Assembly: GCF_041431135.1 (NCBI RefSeq)
Contig: NZ_CP107799.1
Coordinates: 5,208,001 to 5,272,000, forward strand
Direction of reading: 5' to 3'
Length of the DNA: 64,000 nucleotides
DNA from: Streptomyces sp. NBC_00554
GTDB taxonomy: Bacteria; Actinomycetota; Actinomycetes; Streptomycetales; Streptomycetaceae
Shown here: positions 7,831 to 15,800 of the stretch, one piece after another
How positions within the stretch are numbered: the stretch's first letter is position 1
How the letters are laid out: every line of letters begins with the position of its first letter
Notes under the pieces: model-generated
What the model was told of the DNA's origin: nothing
Seen by the model: only the letters and a program-made list of their open reading frames with translations
The model's database searches: none
Position numbers and translations under genes: made by a program

Positions 7831-9378
7831 ATGCGAACCGATTCTTCTCCCGGCAACCTGCCGGCGCGGGAGCACCTCCCGGCCGGGTCCGCCGGTACGC
7901 CTGTCCTGGACGTAGTGATCCCCGTCTACAACGAGGAGAAGGACCTTCAGCCGTGTGTGATGAGACTGCACGAGCACCTCAAGCGCACCTTCCCGTACGA
8001 GTTCCGTATCACTGTCGCGGACAACGCCTCGACGGACACGACTCCGCAGGTCGCCGCACGGCTGGACGCCGAGATTCCGGAAGTACGGTCCTTCCGGCTG
8101 GAGCAGAAGGGCCGGGGCCGGGCGCTGCGCACGGTGTGGTCCGCCTCGGACGCCCCGATCCTCGCGTACATGGACGTGGACCTGTCCACCGACCTCAACG
8201 CCCTGCTGCCGCTGGTGGCGCCGCTGATCTCGGGTCACTCGGACCTCGCGATCGGCTCGCGGCTGGCCCGGAGCTCGCGCGTGGTGCGCGGTGCCAAGCG
8301 GGAGTTCATCAGCCGTACGTACAACCTGATCCTGCGCGGTTCGCTGCAGGCGCGCTTCACGGACGCCCAGTGCGGCTTCAAGGCGATCCGGCGTGATGTC
8401 GCCCAGGTGCTGCTGCCGCTGGTCGAGGACACCGGCTGGTTCTTCGACACCGAGATGCTGGTCCTCGCCGAGCGGGCCGGACTCCGGATCCACGAGGTGC
8501 CGGTCGACTGGGTCGACGACCCGAACTCGACCGTGCACATCGTCAAGACCGCGACGGACGACTTGAAGGGCGTGTGGCGCGTCGGACGTGCCCTCGCCAC
8601 CGGTTCGCTGCCGCTCGACCGGCTCGCCCGCCCCTTCGGGGACGACCCGCGCGACCGCGAACTGACCGACGTGCCCAAGGGCCTCGCCCGCCAGCTCGTC
8701 GGCTTCTGCGTGGTCGGCGCCCTGTCCACACTGTTCTACCTGCTGCTCTACAGCGGCTTCCGTACTTTCTCCGGCTCGCAGGTCGCCAACGCGCTCGCCC
8801 TGCTGGTCTCGGCCGTCGCCAACACGGCCGCCAACCGGCGCCTGACCTTCGGCGTACGCGGCCGGGGCGGCGCCATCCGCCACCAGGCGCAGGGCCTGGT
8901 CGTCTTCGGTATCGGACTCGCCCTCACCAGTGGTTCGCTCGCCGCCCTGAACGCGGCGACAACGGACCCCGGGCACTCCACGGAACTGGCGGTGCTCATC
9001 GCCGCCAACCTCGCGGCGACGGTCCTGCGGTTCCTGCTCTTCCGGGCCTGGGTCTTCCCCGACCGGCGCGACGAGCCCGCCTCCCCGGTCGGGGCGGTCC
9101 GCAACCCGGCCTCGCCCACCTACTCGACGGCGGGCCCGCAGCAGTACCAGGGACAGCCGCCGTACCCAGGACAGCCGCCGTACCCAGGACAGCCGCCGTA
9201 CCAAGGACAGCAGCAGTACCAGGGACACCAGCAGTACGAGCAGTTCCGCACAGAGCAGTTCCACACAGACCAGTTCCGCGCCGGTGAAGCCGCGGACCGC
9301 ACCTACGGCGACGCGACCATGCAGCTCGAAGCCGTGCGCCCGTACGACGACGATCCGAATCCGAGGAACGCACGATGA
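7831..9378 (+). CDS. Bifunctional GT2 glycosyltransferase / GtrA-like membrane protein
   Basis: 515 residues from ATG 7831; an in-frame ATG at 7795 would overlap the kinase by 22 bases. The N-terminal half is a family 2, DPM1-like transferase: 'DVVIPVYNEEKDLQ', 'VADNASTD', metal-binding 'YMDVDLSTD' and 'DAQCGFKAIRRD'. The second half ('LARQLVGFCVVGALSTLFYLLL' onwards) has four membrane helices typical of GtrA, which helps move polyprenyl-linked sugars across the membrane. The tail has about six QPPYxGQ repeats (9140-9240 in the DNA) of unknown role. It likely makes a polyprenyl-phosphate sugar used by the GT39 enzyme encoded next. Confidence 0.93.
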   Translation: MRTDSSPGNLPAREHLPAGSAGTPVLDVVIPVYNEEKDLQPCVMRLHEHLKRTFPYEFRITVADNASTDTTPQVAARLDAEIPEVRSFRLEQKGRGRALRTVWSASDAPILAYMDVDLSTDLNALLPLVAPLISGHSDLAIGSRLARSSRVVRGAKREFISRTYNLILRGSLQARFTDAQCGFKAIRRDVAQVLLPLVEDTGWFFDTEMLVLAERAGLRIHEVPVDWVDDPNSTVHIVKTATDDLKGVWRVGRALATGSLPLDRLARPFGDDPRDRELTDVPKGLARQLVGFCVVGALSTLFYLLLYSGFRTFSGSQVANALALLVSAVANTAANRRLTFGVRGRGGAIRHQAQGLVVFGIGLALTSGSLAALNAATTDPGHSTELAVLIAANLAATVLRFLLFRAWVFPDRRDEPASPVGAVRNPASPTYSTAGPQQYQGQPPYPGQPPYPGQPPYQGQQQYQGHQQYEQFRTEQFHTDQFRAGEAADRTYGDATMQLEAVRPYDDDPNPRNAR

Positions 9379-11600
9379 CGACCCAGTCCGATACGAGCTA
9401 TCAGGGGGGAGCGAATCCCCCCAGCAGTACCGTGGACCCCTCCGTGGGGCCGTCGGCCTCGACGGCTGTACACGAGCCGGTCGTGCCCGCCGCCTCCCCC
9501 GACTCCGGTGAGCCGAAGCAGCCCTTCGCGCGCCGCCTCTGGCGTGGCCGGCCCGAGGACCCGAGCTGGGCGCGCCCCGCGTTCCTCGGTCTGCTGGTCG
9601 TCACCGCGGTGCTGTACCTGTACAACCTGAGCGCCTCCGGCTACGCCAACTCCTTCTACTCCGCGGCGGTCCAGGCCGGCAGCGAGAGCTGGAAGGCCTT
9701 CTTCTTCGGCTCGCTGGACGCCTCCAACGCCATCACCGTCGACAAGCCCCCGGCCTCACTGTGGCCGATGGCGCTGTCGGTCAAGATCTTCGGCCTCAGC
9801 TCGTGGGCGATCCTCGTTCCCGAGGTGCTGATGGGCGTCGGCACGGTCGCCGTCCTGTACGCGGCCCTGCGCCGCCGCTTCAGCCCGGCAGCGGGCCTGA
9901 TCGCGGGCGCCGTGCTCGCGCTCACCCCCGTCGCCGCGCTGATGTTCCGGTTCAACAACCCGGACGCGATCCTCGCGCTGCTCATGACCGTCACGGTCTA
10001 CTGCGTGATCCGCGCCCTTGAGGACGGCCGTACGAAGTGGCTGGTCTGGGCGGGCGTCGCGGTCGGCTTCGCCTTCCTGTCGAAGACCCTCCAGGCCTTC
10101 CTGATCCTGCCGCCGCTCGCGATCCTGTACGCGGTCTGCGCGCCGGTGAAGCTGAAGAAGCGGTTCGTGCAGCTGGGCTGGTCGACGCTCGCGCTGCTCG
10201 TCTCCGGCGGCTGGTGGGTCGCGATCGTCGAGCTGTGGCCGGCGTCCTCGCGTCCCTACATCGGCGGCTCGCAGGACAACTCCTTCCTTGAACTGACCTT
10301 CGGCTACAACGGACTCGGCCGTATCAACGGCGAGGAGACCGGCAGTGTCGGCGGCGGAGGCGGCGCCGGTGGCACCGGGCAGTGGGGCGAGACCGGCTGG
10401 GACCGGATGTTCAACTCCGAGATCGGCAGCCAGATCTCGTGGCTGCTCCCGGCCGCGCTGATCCTGCTGGTCGCGGGCCTCGTCCTCACCCGCAAGGCCA
10501 AGCGGACCGACCTGACGCGCAGTTCGTTCCTCGCCTGGGGCGGCGCGCTGCTGATGACCACGCTGATCTTCAGCTACATGGCCGGCATCTTCCACCAGTA
10601 CTACACGATCGCCCTGGCTCCCTACATCGCCGCGGTGGTCGGCATGGGCGCCACGGTGCTGTGGGAGGAGCGCTCGAAGCTCTGGGCCTCGCTCACCCTC
10701 GCCGCCTCGGTCACCGCGACTGCGGCCTGGGGTTACGTCCTCCTCAACCGCACCCCCGACTACCTGCCCTGGCTCAAGTGGCTGGTCCTCATCGGCGGTC
10801 TGGTCGGCGCCCTCGGCCTGATCTTCGTGGCCAAGCTGGGCCGCCAACTGGCGCTCGCGGCAGTTGCGTTGAGCTTCGTGGCCTCGGTCGCGGGTCCGAC
10901 CGCGTACACCCTCAGCACGGTGAACACCGGGCACACCGGGTCCATCGTGACGGCCGGCCCGTCCGGCGCGAGCATGATGGGCGGCCGCGGTGGCGGCGGC
11001 GGTGGCATGGGCGGTGGCGGCGGCTTCCCGGGCGGCGGCGGCAACACGCAGCAGGGTGGCGGCAATGCCCAGCAGGGCGGCGGCATGGGCCAGCCCCCGA
11101 CAGGTGGCACCGGCGGCGGCTTCCCCGGCGGCGGCACGAACGGCAACACCCAGCAGAACGGCCAGGGCGGTACGACCGGCGGCCGGACGGGCGAAGGCGG
11201 CATGGGCGGTGGCGGCGGCGCCGCGGGTCTGCTCAACGGCGCGACCGTCACCGACGAGGCGAAGGCGCTCCTCGAGAAGAACGCCGACGACTACACCTGG
11301 GCGGCCGCGGCCATCGGCGCCCAGAACTCCGCGAGCTACCAGCTCGCCACCGGTGACCCGGTGATGGCGATCGGCGGCTTCAACGGCACCGACCCGTCGC
11401 CGACGCTGGCCCAGTTCAAGGAGTACGTGGCCGACGGCAAGATCCACTACTTCATCTCCAGTGGAACCGGCGGCGGCATGGGCGGCAGCAGCGAAGGCAC
11501 CTCCTCCCAGATCACCTCCTGGGTCGAGGCCAACTACACGAAGGTGACGGTCGGTTCGGCCACCTTCTACGACCTGACGCAGCCGACCAGCAGCAGCTGA
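9375..11600 (+). CDS. GT39 (PMT/ArnT-like) membrane glycosyltransferase with Gly-rich insert
   Basis: 741 residues overlapping the previous gene by ATGA. A cytoplasmic Pro/Ser-rich start (about 1-70) is followed by a dozen or so membrane helices; 'ASNAITVDKPPASLW' fits the first-loop signature of dolichyl-phosphate-mannose-type enzymes (acidic residue before KPP). After the last helix comes a striking Gly/Gln/Asn-rich linker (about 530-620) and a small extracytoplasmic C-terminal domain. It probably transfers a polyprenyl-linked sugar, made by the preceding enzyme, to an envelope acceptor. The acceptor is unknown. Two-component control of the operon suggests induction by an envelope signal. 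Confidence 0.92.
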   Translation: MTTQSDTSYQGGANPPSSTVDPSVGPSASTAVHEPVVPAASPDSGEPKQPFARRLWRGRPEDPSWARPAFLGLLVVTAVLYLYNLSASGYANSFYSAAVQAGSESWKAFFFGSLDASNAITVDKPPASLWPMALSVKIFGLSSWAILVPEVLMGVGTVAVLYAALRRRFSPAAGLIAGAVLALTPVAALMFRFNNPDAILALLMTVTVYCVIRALEDGRTKWLVWAGVAVGFAFLSKTLQAFLILPPLAILYAVCAPVKLKKRFVQLGWSTLALLVSGGWWVAIVELWPASSRPYIGGSQDNSFLELTFGYNGLGRINGEETGSVGGGGGAGGTGQWGETGWDRMFNSEIGSQISWLLPAALILLVAGLVLTRKAKRTDLTRSSFLAWGGALLMTTLIFSYMAGIFHQYYTIALAPYIAAVVGMGATVLWEERSKLWASLTLAASVTATAAWGYVLLNRTPDYLPWLKWLVLIGGLVGALGLIFVAKLGRQLALAAVALSFVASVAGPTAYTLSTVNTGHTGSIVTAGPSGASMMGGRGGGGGGMGGGGGFPGGGGNTQQGGGNAQQGGGMGQPPTGGTGGGFPGGGTNGNTQQNGQGGTTGGRTGEGGMGGGGGAAGLLNGATVTDEAKALLEKNADDYTWAAAAIGAQNSASYQLATGDPVMAIGGFNGTDPSPTLAQFKEYVADGKIHYFISSGTGGGMGGSSEGTSSQITSWVEANYTKVTVGSATFYDLTQPTSSS

Positions 11601-11660
11601 CGGTTTCCTCTCGGGGGCCTGACGGTTCCCTCTCAGGGGTCTGACGGTTCCTTCTCAGGG
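11597..11660. repeat. 22-bp tandem repeat, three units
   Basis: Three copies of CTGACGGTTYCYTCTCRGGG start at 11597, 11619 and 11641. The first overlaps the stop codon of the GT39 gene and the last runs into the terminator stem. Confidence 0.8.
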
Positions 11661-11699
11661 CGGTGGCCCGGGGCATTCGCTCCGGGCCACCGCCCTTTC
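11657..11699 (+). terminator. Terminator of the glycosyltransferase operon
   Basis: Stem 11657-11671 pairs perfectly with 11682-11696 (AGGGCGGTGGCCCGG and its complement), followed by TTT. Confidence 0.85.
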
Positions 11700-11719
11700 G
11701 TACGCCTGGAAAACAACCT

Positions 11720-11757
11720 TGTTGTACGCCGTACAGGAGCTGTTCTACGGTGTACAG
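11720..11757. promoter_or_regulatory. Tandem operator, probably for the TetR encoded downstream
   Basis: TGTTGTACGCCGTACAG (11720-11736) and TGTTCTACGGTGTACAG (11741-11757) are the same 17-bp motif, 14 of 17 bases identical, repeated 21 bp apart on the same face of the helix. The first contains the perfect half-sites GTAC-GCC-GTAC. They end two bases before the MFS ATG, where a repressor would block transcription or early elongation. Confidence 0.65.
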
Positions 11758-11758
11758 C

Positions 11759-13270
11759 ATGTCCCCCACCCAGACCACCACCGACACCCCCACCCAGGCC
11801 CACCAAGGACACCCCCAGCGCTGGCTCATCCTCGGTGTCATCTGCCTCGCCCAGCTCACCGTGCTGCTCGACAACACCGTGCTGAACGTCGCGATCCCCT
11901 CCCTCACCCGCGAACTCGGCGCGGGAACCGCCGACATCCAGTGGATGATCAACGCGTACTCCCTGGTGCAGTCCGGGCTGCTGCTCACGGCGGGCAGCGC
12001 GGCCGACCGCTACGGCCGCAAGAAGATGCTGGTCGCCGGACTCGTGCTGTTCGGGATCGGGTCGGTGGCGGCCGGACTCGCCGACTCCACGGGGCAGTTG
12101 ATCGCCGCGCGGGCGGGCATGGGTGTCGGCGGCGCGCTGCTGCTGACGACCACGCTCGCCGTCGCGATGCAGATCTTCACCCCCGACGAGCAGCCGAAGG
12201 CGATCGGCGTCTGGAGCGCTGTCAACGCGCTCGGCTTCGCGACGGGGCCGCTCCTCGGCGGGTTCATGCTGGACCACTTCTGGTGGGGCGCGATCTTCCT
12301 GGTCAATCTGCCGGTGGTGGCGCTGGGGATAGTCGCGGTGGTGGCCCTCGTACCGGAGTCGAAAAACCCGCGCGGGGACCGTCCTGACCTGCTCGGCGCG
12401 CTGCTCTCCACGATCGGTATGAGCGCGCTCGTGTACGCGATCATCTCCGGGCCCGAGCACGGCTGGGCGTCGGGGCGGGTGATGGCCACCGCGGTGGGCG
12501 CGGTGGCGGTGCTCGCCCTCTTCGCCCACTGGGAGAGCCGGATCCCGTACCCGATGCTCGATCTGCACTTCTTCCGCGACCGGCGCTTCACGGGAGCCGT
12601 CGCGGGCGCGGTGCTCATCACCTTCGGCATGGGCGGGGCGCTGTTCCTGCTGACCCAGCACCTCCAATTCGTCCTGGGATACGGGCCCTTGGAGGCCGGG
12701 CTGCGAACCGCGCCGCTCGCGCTCGCCGTCGTCGCCCTGAACTTCTCCGGCCTGTCGGCGAAGTGGACGGCGAAGCTCGGTACGCCGGTGTCGATCGCGC
12801 TCGGCATGGTGCTGATGTCGGGCGGGCTCGTCTCGATCGCGACGCTCACCGCGTACGGGTACGGCGGCACGCTGCTCGGGCTGCTGCTGATCGGCGTGGG
12901 GTGCGCCATCGCCAACCCCGCCATGGCGCACGCCATCATGAGCGCCATCCCCCGGGAGAAGGCGGGCGTCGGCGCGGGCATCAACGGCACGCTGGCCGAG
13001 TTCGGCAACGGCCTCGGCGTGGCCGTGCTCGGCGCGGTCCTCAACTCCCGTTTCGCGGCGCTCATTCCGGTGGCGGCGAGCTCACTGCCCGCGGCGCTCG
13101 CGTCCGCCGGCTCTGCGGACGAGCGGGGGCGGATCACCGACGCGTTCTCGTCGGGGCTCGAGACCAGCCAGCTGGTGGGTGCGGTCGCCGTACTTCTCGG
13201 GGGGCTGCTGGCGGCGGCGTTGCTGCGGCGGGCCGAGCGGGAAGACTCCGCGGTGGCGGTGTCCGCGTAA
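11759..13270 (+). CDS. MFS efflux transporter, DHA2 (14-helix) family
   Basis: 503 residues. About 14 membrane helices can be traced. Motif A-like 'GSAADRYGRKKM' lies between helices 2 and 3, motif C-like 'ALGFATGPLLGG' in helix 5, and the first helix carries 'LDNTVLNVAIPSL', the typical DHA2 signature for proton-driven drug export. ATG 11759 has no adjacent ribosome-binding site; AGGAG at 11735-11739 would suit the in-frame GTG at 11750 (ten-base spacing). The upstream operator repeats and the TetR gene 110 bases downstream suggest substrate-induced expression. The substrate is unknown. Confidence 0.93.
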   Translation: MSPTQTTTDTPTQAHQGHPQRWLILGVICLAQLTVLLDNTVLNVAIPSLTRELGAGTADIQWMINAYSLVQSGLLLTAGSAADRYGRKKMLVAGLVLFGIGSVAAGLADSTGQLIAARAGMGVGGALLLTTTLAVAMQIFTPDEQPKAIGVWSAVNALGFATGPLLGGFMLDHFWWGAIFLVNLPVVALGIVAVVALVPESKNPRGDRPDLLGALLSTIGMSALVYAIISGPEHGWASGRVMATAVGAVAVLALFAHWESRIPYPMLDLHFFRDRRFTGAVAGAVLITFGMGGALFLLTQHLQFVLGYGPLEAGLRTAPLALAVVALNFSGLSAKWTAKLGTPVSIALGMVLMSGGLVSIATLTAYGYGGTLLGLLLIGVGCAIANPAMAHAIMSAIPREKAGVGAGINGTLAEFGNGLGVAVLGAVLNSRFAALIPVAASSLPAALASAGSADERGRITDAFSSGLETSQLVGAVAVLLGGLLAAALLRRAEREDSAVAVSA

Positions 13271-13380
13271 CGCGGAGTGCTGGTGTCCGTCTGACGCACG
13301 ATTAGCATCATTCGAGAAGGGCGGACCGGTGAATTCCGGGCCCACTCTCTTGAAGTACCGAGTTCCGAGGAAGGTGCGCC

Positions 13381-14154
13381 ATGGTGAGGGCAGCCGACAG
13401 GGCCGAGCGGCCGGCGCGGACCAGTGTCTGGCTGGAGGGCAAGGCCGCCCGGGGCGGTTCGGCCCGGGGCGGCGGGCAGCCGTCGGGGCTCGACCGGGGC
13501 CGGATCACCGAGGTCACGGTGCGGCTGCTCGACGCGGAGGGGATGGCGAAGTTCTCCATGCGCCGGCTGGCCGCCGAGCTGAACGTCACCGCGATGTCCG
13601 TGTACTGGTACGTCGACACCAAGGACGACCTGCTCGAACTCGCCCTCGACGCGGTCTTCGGCGAACTGGAGCTGCCGGACGCGGAGTCGGGTGAGGACTG
13701 GCGCGACCAGCTGCGCTTTCTCGCCGGCGGCTACCGGGCCCTGCTGGTGCGCCACCCCTGGGTGTCCCCGCTCAGCGGCACCTTCCTGAACATCGGCCCG
13801 CACTCGATGGCCTTCTCGCTCCGCGTCCATGAGGTGATCCGCAGGACGGGCCTGCCCCCGCACGGACAGATGGGCGCCCTCTCGGCGGTCTTCCAGTTCG
13901 TCTACGGCTTCGGCACGATCGAGGGCCACTTCGTGCAGCGGTGCGCTTCCGCGGGGATGAGCCAGGACGAGTACTACCGCCAGGCCATGAGCACGATCGG
14001 CGAACAGCCCCAGTTCGCCGCGCACGTCGCCAGCTCCGCGGACCTGCTGGAGGCCCGCGGCGGCGACACGGTCGAGGAAATGCGCGAGCGAGACTTCACC
14101 TTCGCCCTGGAGACACTGATCGCGGGCATCGAGACGATGGTGCAGCGGGGCTGA
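13381..14154 (+). CDS. TetR-family repressor with TetR-type C-terminal domain
   Basis: 257 residues from ATG 13381, with AGGAAGG seven bases upstream. A Gly/Arg-rich leader precedes the DNA-binding domain: 'RGRITEVTVRLLDAEGMAKFSMRRLAAELNVTAMSVYWYVDTKDDLLELALD' is cut here into its key parts, with the recognition helix at 'TAMSVYWYV'. The C-terminal ligand domain has the spacing of the TetR/ActR class (for example 'LRFLAGGYRALLVRHPW'). It follows the efflux gene in the same direction and most likely represses it through the repeats at 11720-11757. Confidence 0.93.
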   Translation: MVRAADRAERPARTSVWLEGKAARGGSARGGGQPSGLDRGRITEVTVRLLDAEGMAKFSMRRLAAELNVTAMSVYWYVDTKDDLLELALDAVFGELELPDAESGEDWRDQLRFLAGGYRALLVRHPWVSPLSGTFLNIGPHSMAFSLRVHEVIRRTGLPPHGQMGALSAVFQFVYGFGTIEGHFVQRCASAGMSQDEYYRQAMSTIGEQPQFAAHVASSADLLEARGGDTVEEMRERDFTFALETLIAGIETMVQRG

Positions 14155-14165
14155 GGACTGGGTTT

Positions 14166-14336
14166 TCGCCCCCTCCGCCCCTACCCGTCCCGCACCAGCC
14201 TTTCGGCTGCGGGTGTGTGGGGGCTTGTCGCGCAGTTCCCCGCGCCCCTAAAGGGGCGCGGGGAACTGCGCAGTCTTTTAGCGGGGTCTGGGGGCGCAGC
14301 CCCCAGGAACGGGACGGGTAGGGGCGGAGGGGGCGA
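14166..14336. repeat. 171-bp compound palindromic element
   Basis: The outer arms 14166-14192 and 14310-14336 are a perfect 27-bp inverted repeat rich in CCCC/GGGG. Inside are a 19-bp perfect hairpin (14230-14248 with 14253-14271, TAAA loop) and a short hairpin (14288-14295 with 14299-14306). It sits between two convergent genes, so it can serve as a two-way terminator. Parts recur at 56719-56775. Confidence 0.85.
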
Positions 14337-14346
14337 GTAAACGCTC

Positions 14347-14817
14347 CTACTCCTGCGGAGCCAACCGCGCCGGGAACCCCCCGGTGGCGACCGGCCCCCA
14401 CCTCTCCGGCGTGACCCGGATGATCGACTTCCCCTGCTTGAGCATCGCCTCGCGATACTCGTCCCAGTCCGGATGCTCACCCGCGATGTTCCGGTAGTAC
14501 TCGACGAGCGGCTCGACGGAGTCGGGCGAGTCGATCACCTCGGCGTAGCCGTCGATCTGGACCCACGGCCCGTTCCACTCGTCGCTCAGCACGATCAGGC
14601 TGACCCGCTCGTCCCGCTTGGCGTTGCGGGTCTTGGCGCGCTCCGGGTACGTCGAGACGACGATGCGGCCGGAGTCGTCGACCCCGCAGGTCAGCGGGGA
14701 TCCCTGCGGGCTCCCGTCGGTGCGGCGGGTGAGCAGGATGGCGCGGTGCCGGGGACGTACGAAGTCCAGCAGTTCGTCGCGGGAGACAGAGGTGTTCGTC
14801 GCGGTGTTCGGTGCCAT
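14347..14817 (-). CDS. PPOX-class F420-dependent oxidoreductase family protein
   Basis: 156 residues from ATG 14817. It has the split-barrel flavin/F420-binding layout: 'AILLTRRTDGSPQGSPLTCGVDDSGRIVV' opens the barrel, 'TRNAKRDERVSLIVL' supplies a phosphate-binding Arg/Lys stretch and 'WVQIDGYAEVID' closes it. The C-terminal 'RVTPERWGP' is typical of the actinobacterial F420-binding subgroup. Members reduce varied small molecules or simply bind F420/haem; the substrate cannot be read from sequence. It is convergent with the TetR gene and followed by a palindromic terminator element. Confidence 0.85.
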   Translation of the reverse strand: MAPNTATNTSVSRDELLDFVRPRHRAILLTRRTDGSPQGSPLTCGVDDSGRIVVSTYPERAKTRNAKRDERVSLIVLSDEWNGPWVQIDGYAEVIDSPDSVEPLVEYYRNIAGEHPDWDEYREAMLKQGKSIIRVTPERWGPVATGGFPARLAPQE

Positions 14818-14866
14818 GGCTCGCAGCCTAGGGCCTGTGACGGCCACCTGCCTGTCCCTGCCGTTC

Positions 14867-15688
14867 CTACGCCTGTGGGAGTGTTTCGCCCTGCACGGCC
14901 TGGATGTCGAGTTCCACCTTCAGCGTCGTGCCGATGGCGGCGATGCCCGCCTGGACGACCTGGTTGTAGTTCATCGCGAAGTCCTCGCGGTGCAGGTCGG
15001 CGGTGGCGCGGAAGGCGGCGCGGGTGCCGCCCCAGGGGTCGGCGCCGGTGCCGAGGTAGGCCAGGTTCAGGTCGACCGGGCGTACGACGCCGTGCATGGT
15101 CAGTTCGCCGTGGACGGTCCAGCGGTCGGAGCCCGCGGGGGTGAGGCCCGTCGAGTTGTAGGTGATCTCGGGATACCTGACGACGTCCAGGAAGTCCGGG
15201 GACTTCAGGTGTTCGTCGCGCATCGCGTTGCCGGTGTCGATGGAGGACGCGTCGATCACGGCCTCGACGCGGGACTTGGCCGTCTCGTCCGGGGCGATCT
15301 CGATCCGGCCCCGGAATCCGGTGAAACGGCCGTGCACGCTGGAGATGCCCAGGTGCTGGGCCACGGCTCCGACGGACGAGTGTGCGGGGTCGATGGTCCA
15401 GGGGCCGGGCGGCGGCAGTTCGGTGCCGCCCTGGCGGGCGAGGGTCACATTGCCGGCATCGGCCCGTCCGCTCGCCGTGACGATGGCGCTGGAGGCCGCG
15501 GGTGCGTATCCGACCGCCGTGACGATCACTGTGTACGCGCCGGGAGCGAGCGGGGTCGTGTCGCGCACGGCTCCTTCGGTGTCCGCCTCGGCACGCAGCA
15601 CCTGTGCGCCGGTCATGTCGGTCAGCGTGACGACCGCGTGCGACACGGCCCATCCGTCCCGCGTACGAATCCTTGCGGTCAGTCCCAT
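14867..15688 (-). CDS. YceI-family protein with N-terminal carboxypeptidase-regulatory-like domain
   Basis: 273 residues from ATG 15688, with GGGAG eight bases upstream. Residues about 1-85 form a beta-sandwich of the carboxypeptidase-regulatory-like (CnaB-like) type: 'HAVVTLTDMTGAQVLRAEAD', 'PLAPGAYTVIVTAVGYAP'. Residues 95-273 are a YceI lipocalin-like barrel ('WTIDPAHSSVGAVAQHLGIS', 'HGRFTGFRGRIEI', 'SRVEAVIDASSIDTGNAMRD'), which in other YceI proteins binds isoprenoid lipids. No signal peptide is seen. It is downstream of the MFS gene whose tail carries three copies of the same kind of beta-sandwich, so the two proteins may act on related ligands. Confidence 0.9.
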   Translation of the reverse strand: MGLTARIRTRDGWAVSHAVVTLTDMTGAQVLRAEADTEGAVRDTTPLAPGAYTVIVTAVGYAPAASSAIVTASGRADAGNVTLARQGGTELPPPGPWTIDPAHSSVGAVAQHLGISSVHGRFTGFRGRIEIAPDETAKSRVEAVIDASSIDTGNAMRDEHLKSPDFLDVVRYPEITYNSTGLTPAGSDRWTVHGELTMHGVVRPVDLNLAYLGTGADPWGGTRAAFRATADLHREDFAMNYNQVVQAGIAAIGTTLKVELDIQAVQGETLPQA

Positions 15689-15743
15689 CCCGTTTTCTCC
15701 CTGCGAATTACCAAAAACAACTGCGAGTCGGTCAAAAAAGAGA

Positions 15744-15793
15744 CCGGCCCGTGAGGGCGCGCCTCCGCTCAGAGCGCGCGCCCCACGGGCCGG
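15744..15793 (-). terminator. Rho-independent terminator after the MFS-fusion gene
   Basis: Arms 15744-15753 and 15784-15793 (CCGGCCCGTG/CACGGGCCGG) with inner GC-rich pairing, followed on the minus strand by a T6 run (15734-15739). It probably separates the transporter from the YceI gene. Confidence 0.85.
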
Positions 15794-15800
15794 GGTCCGG

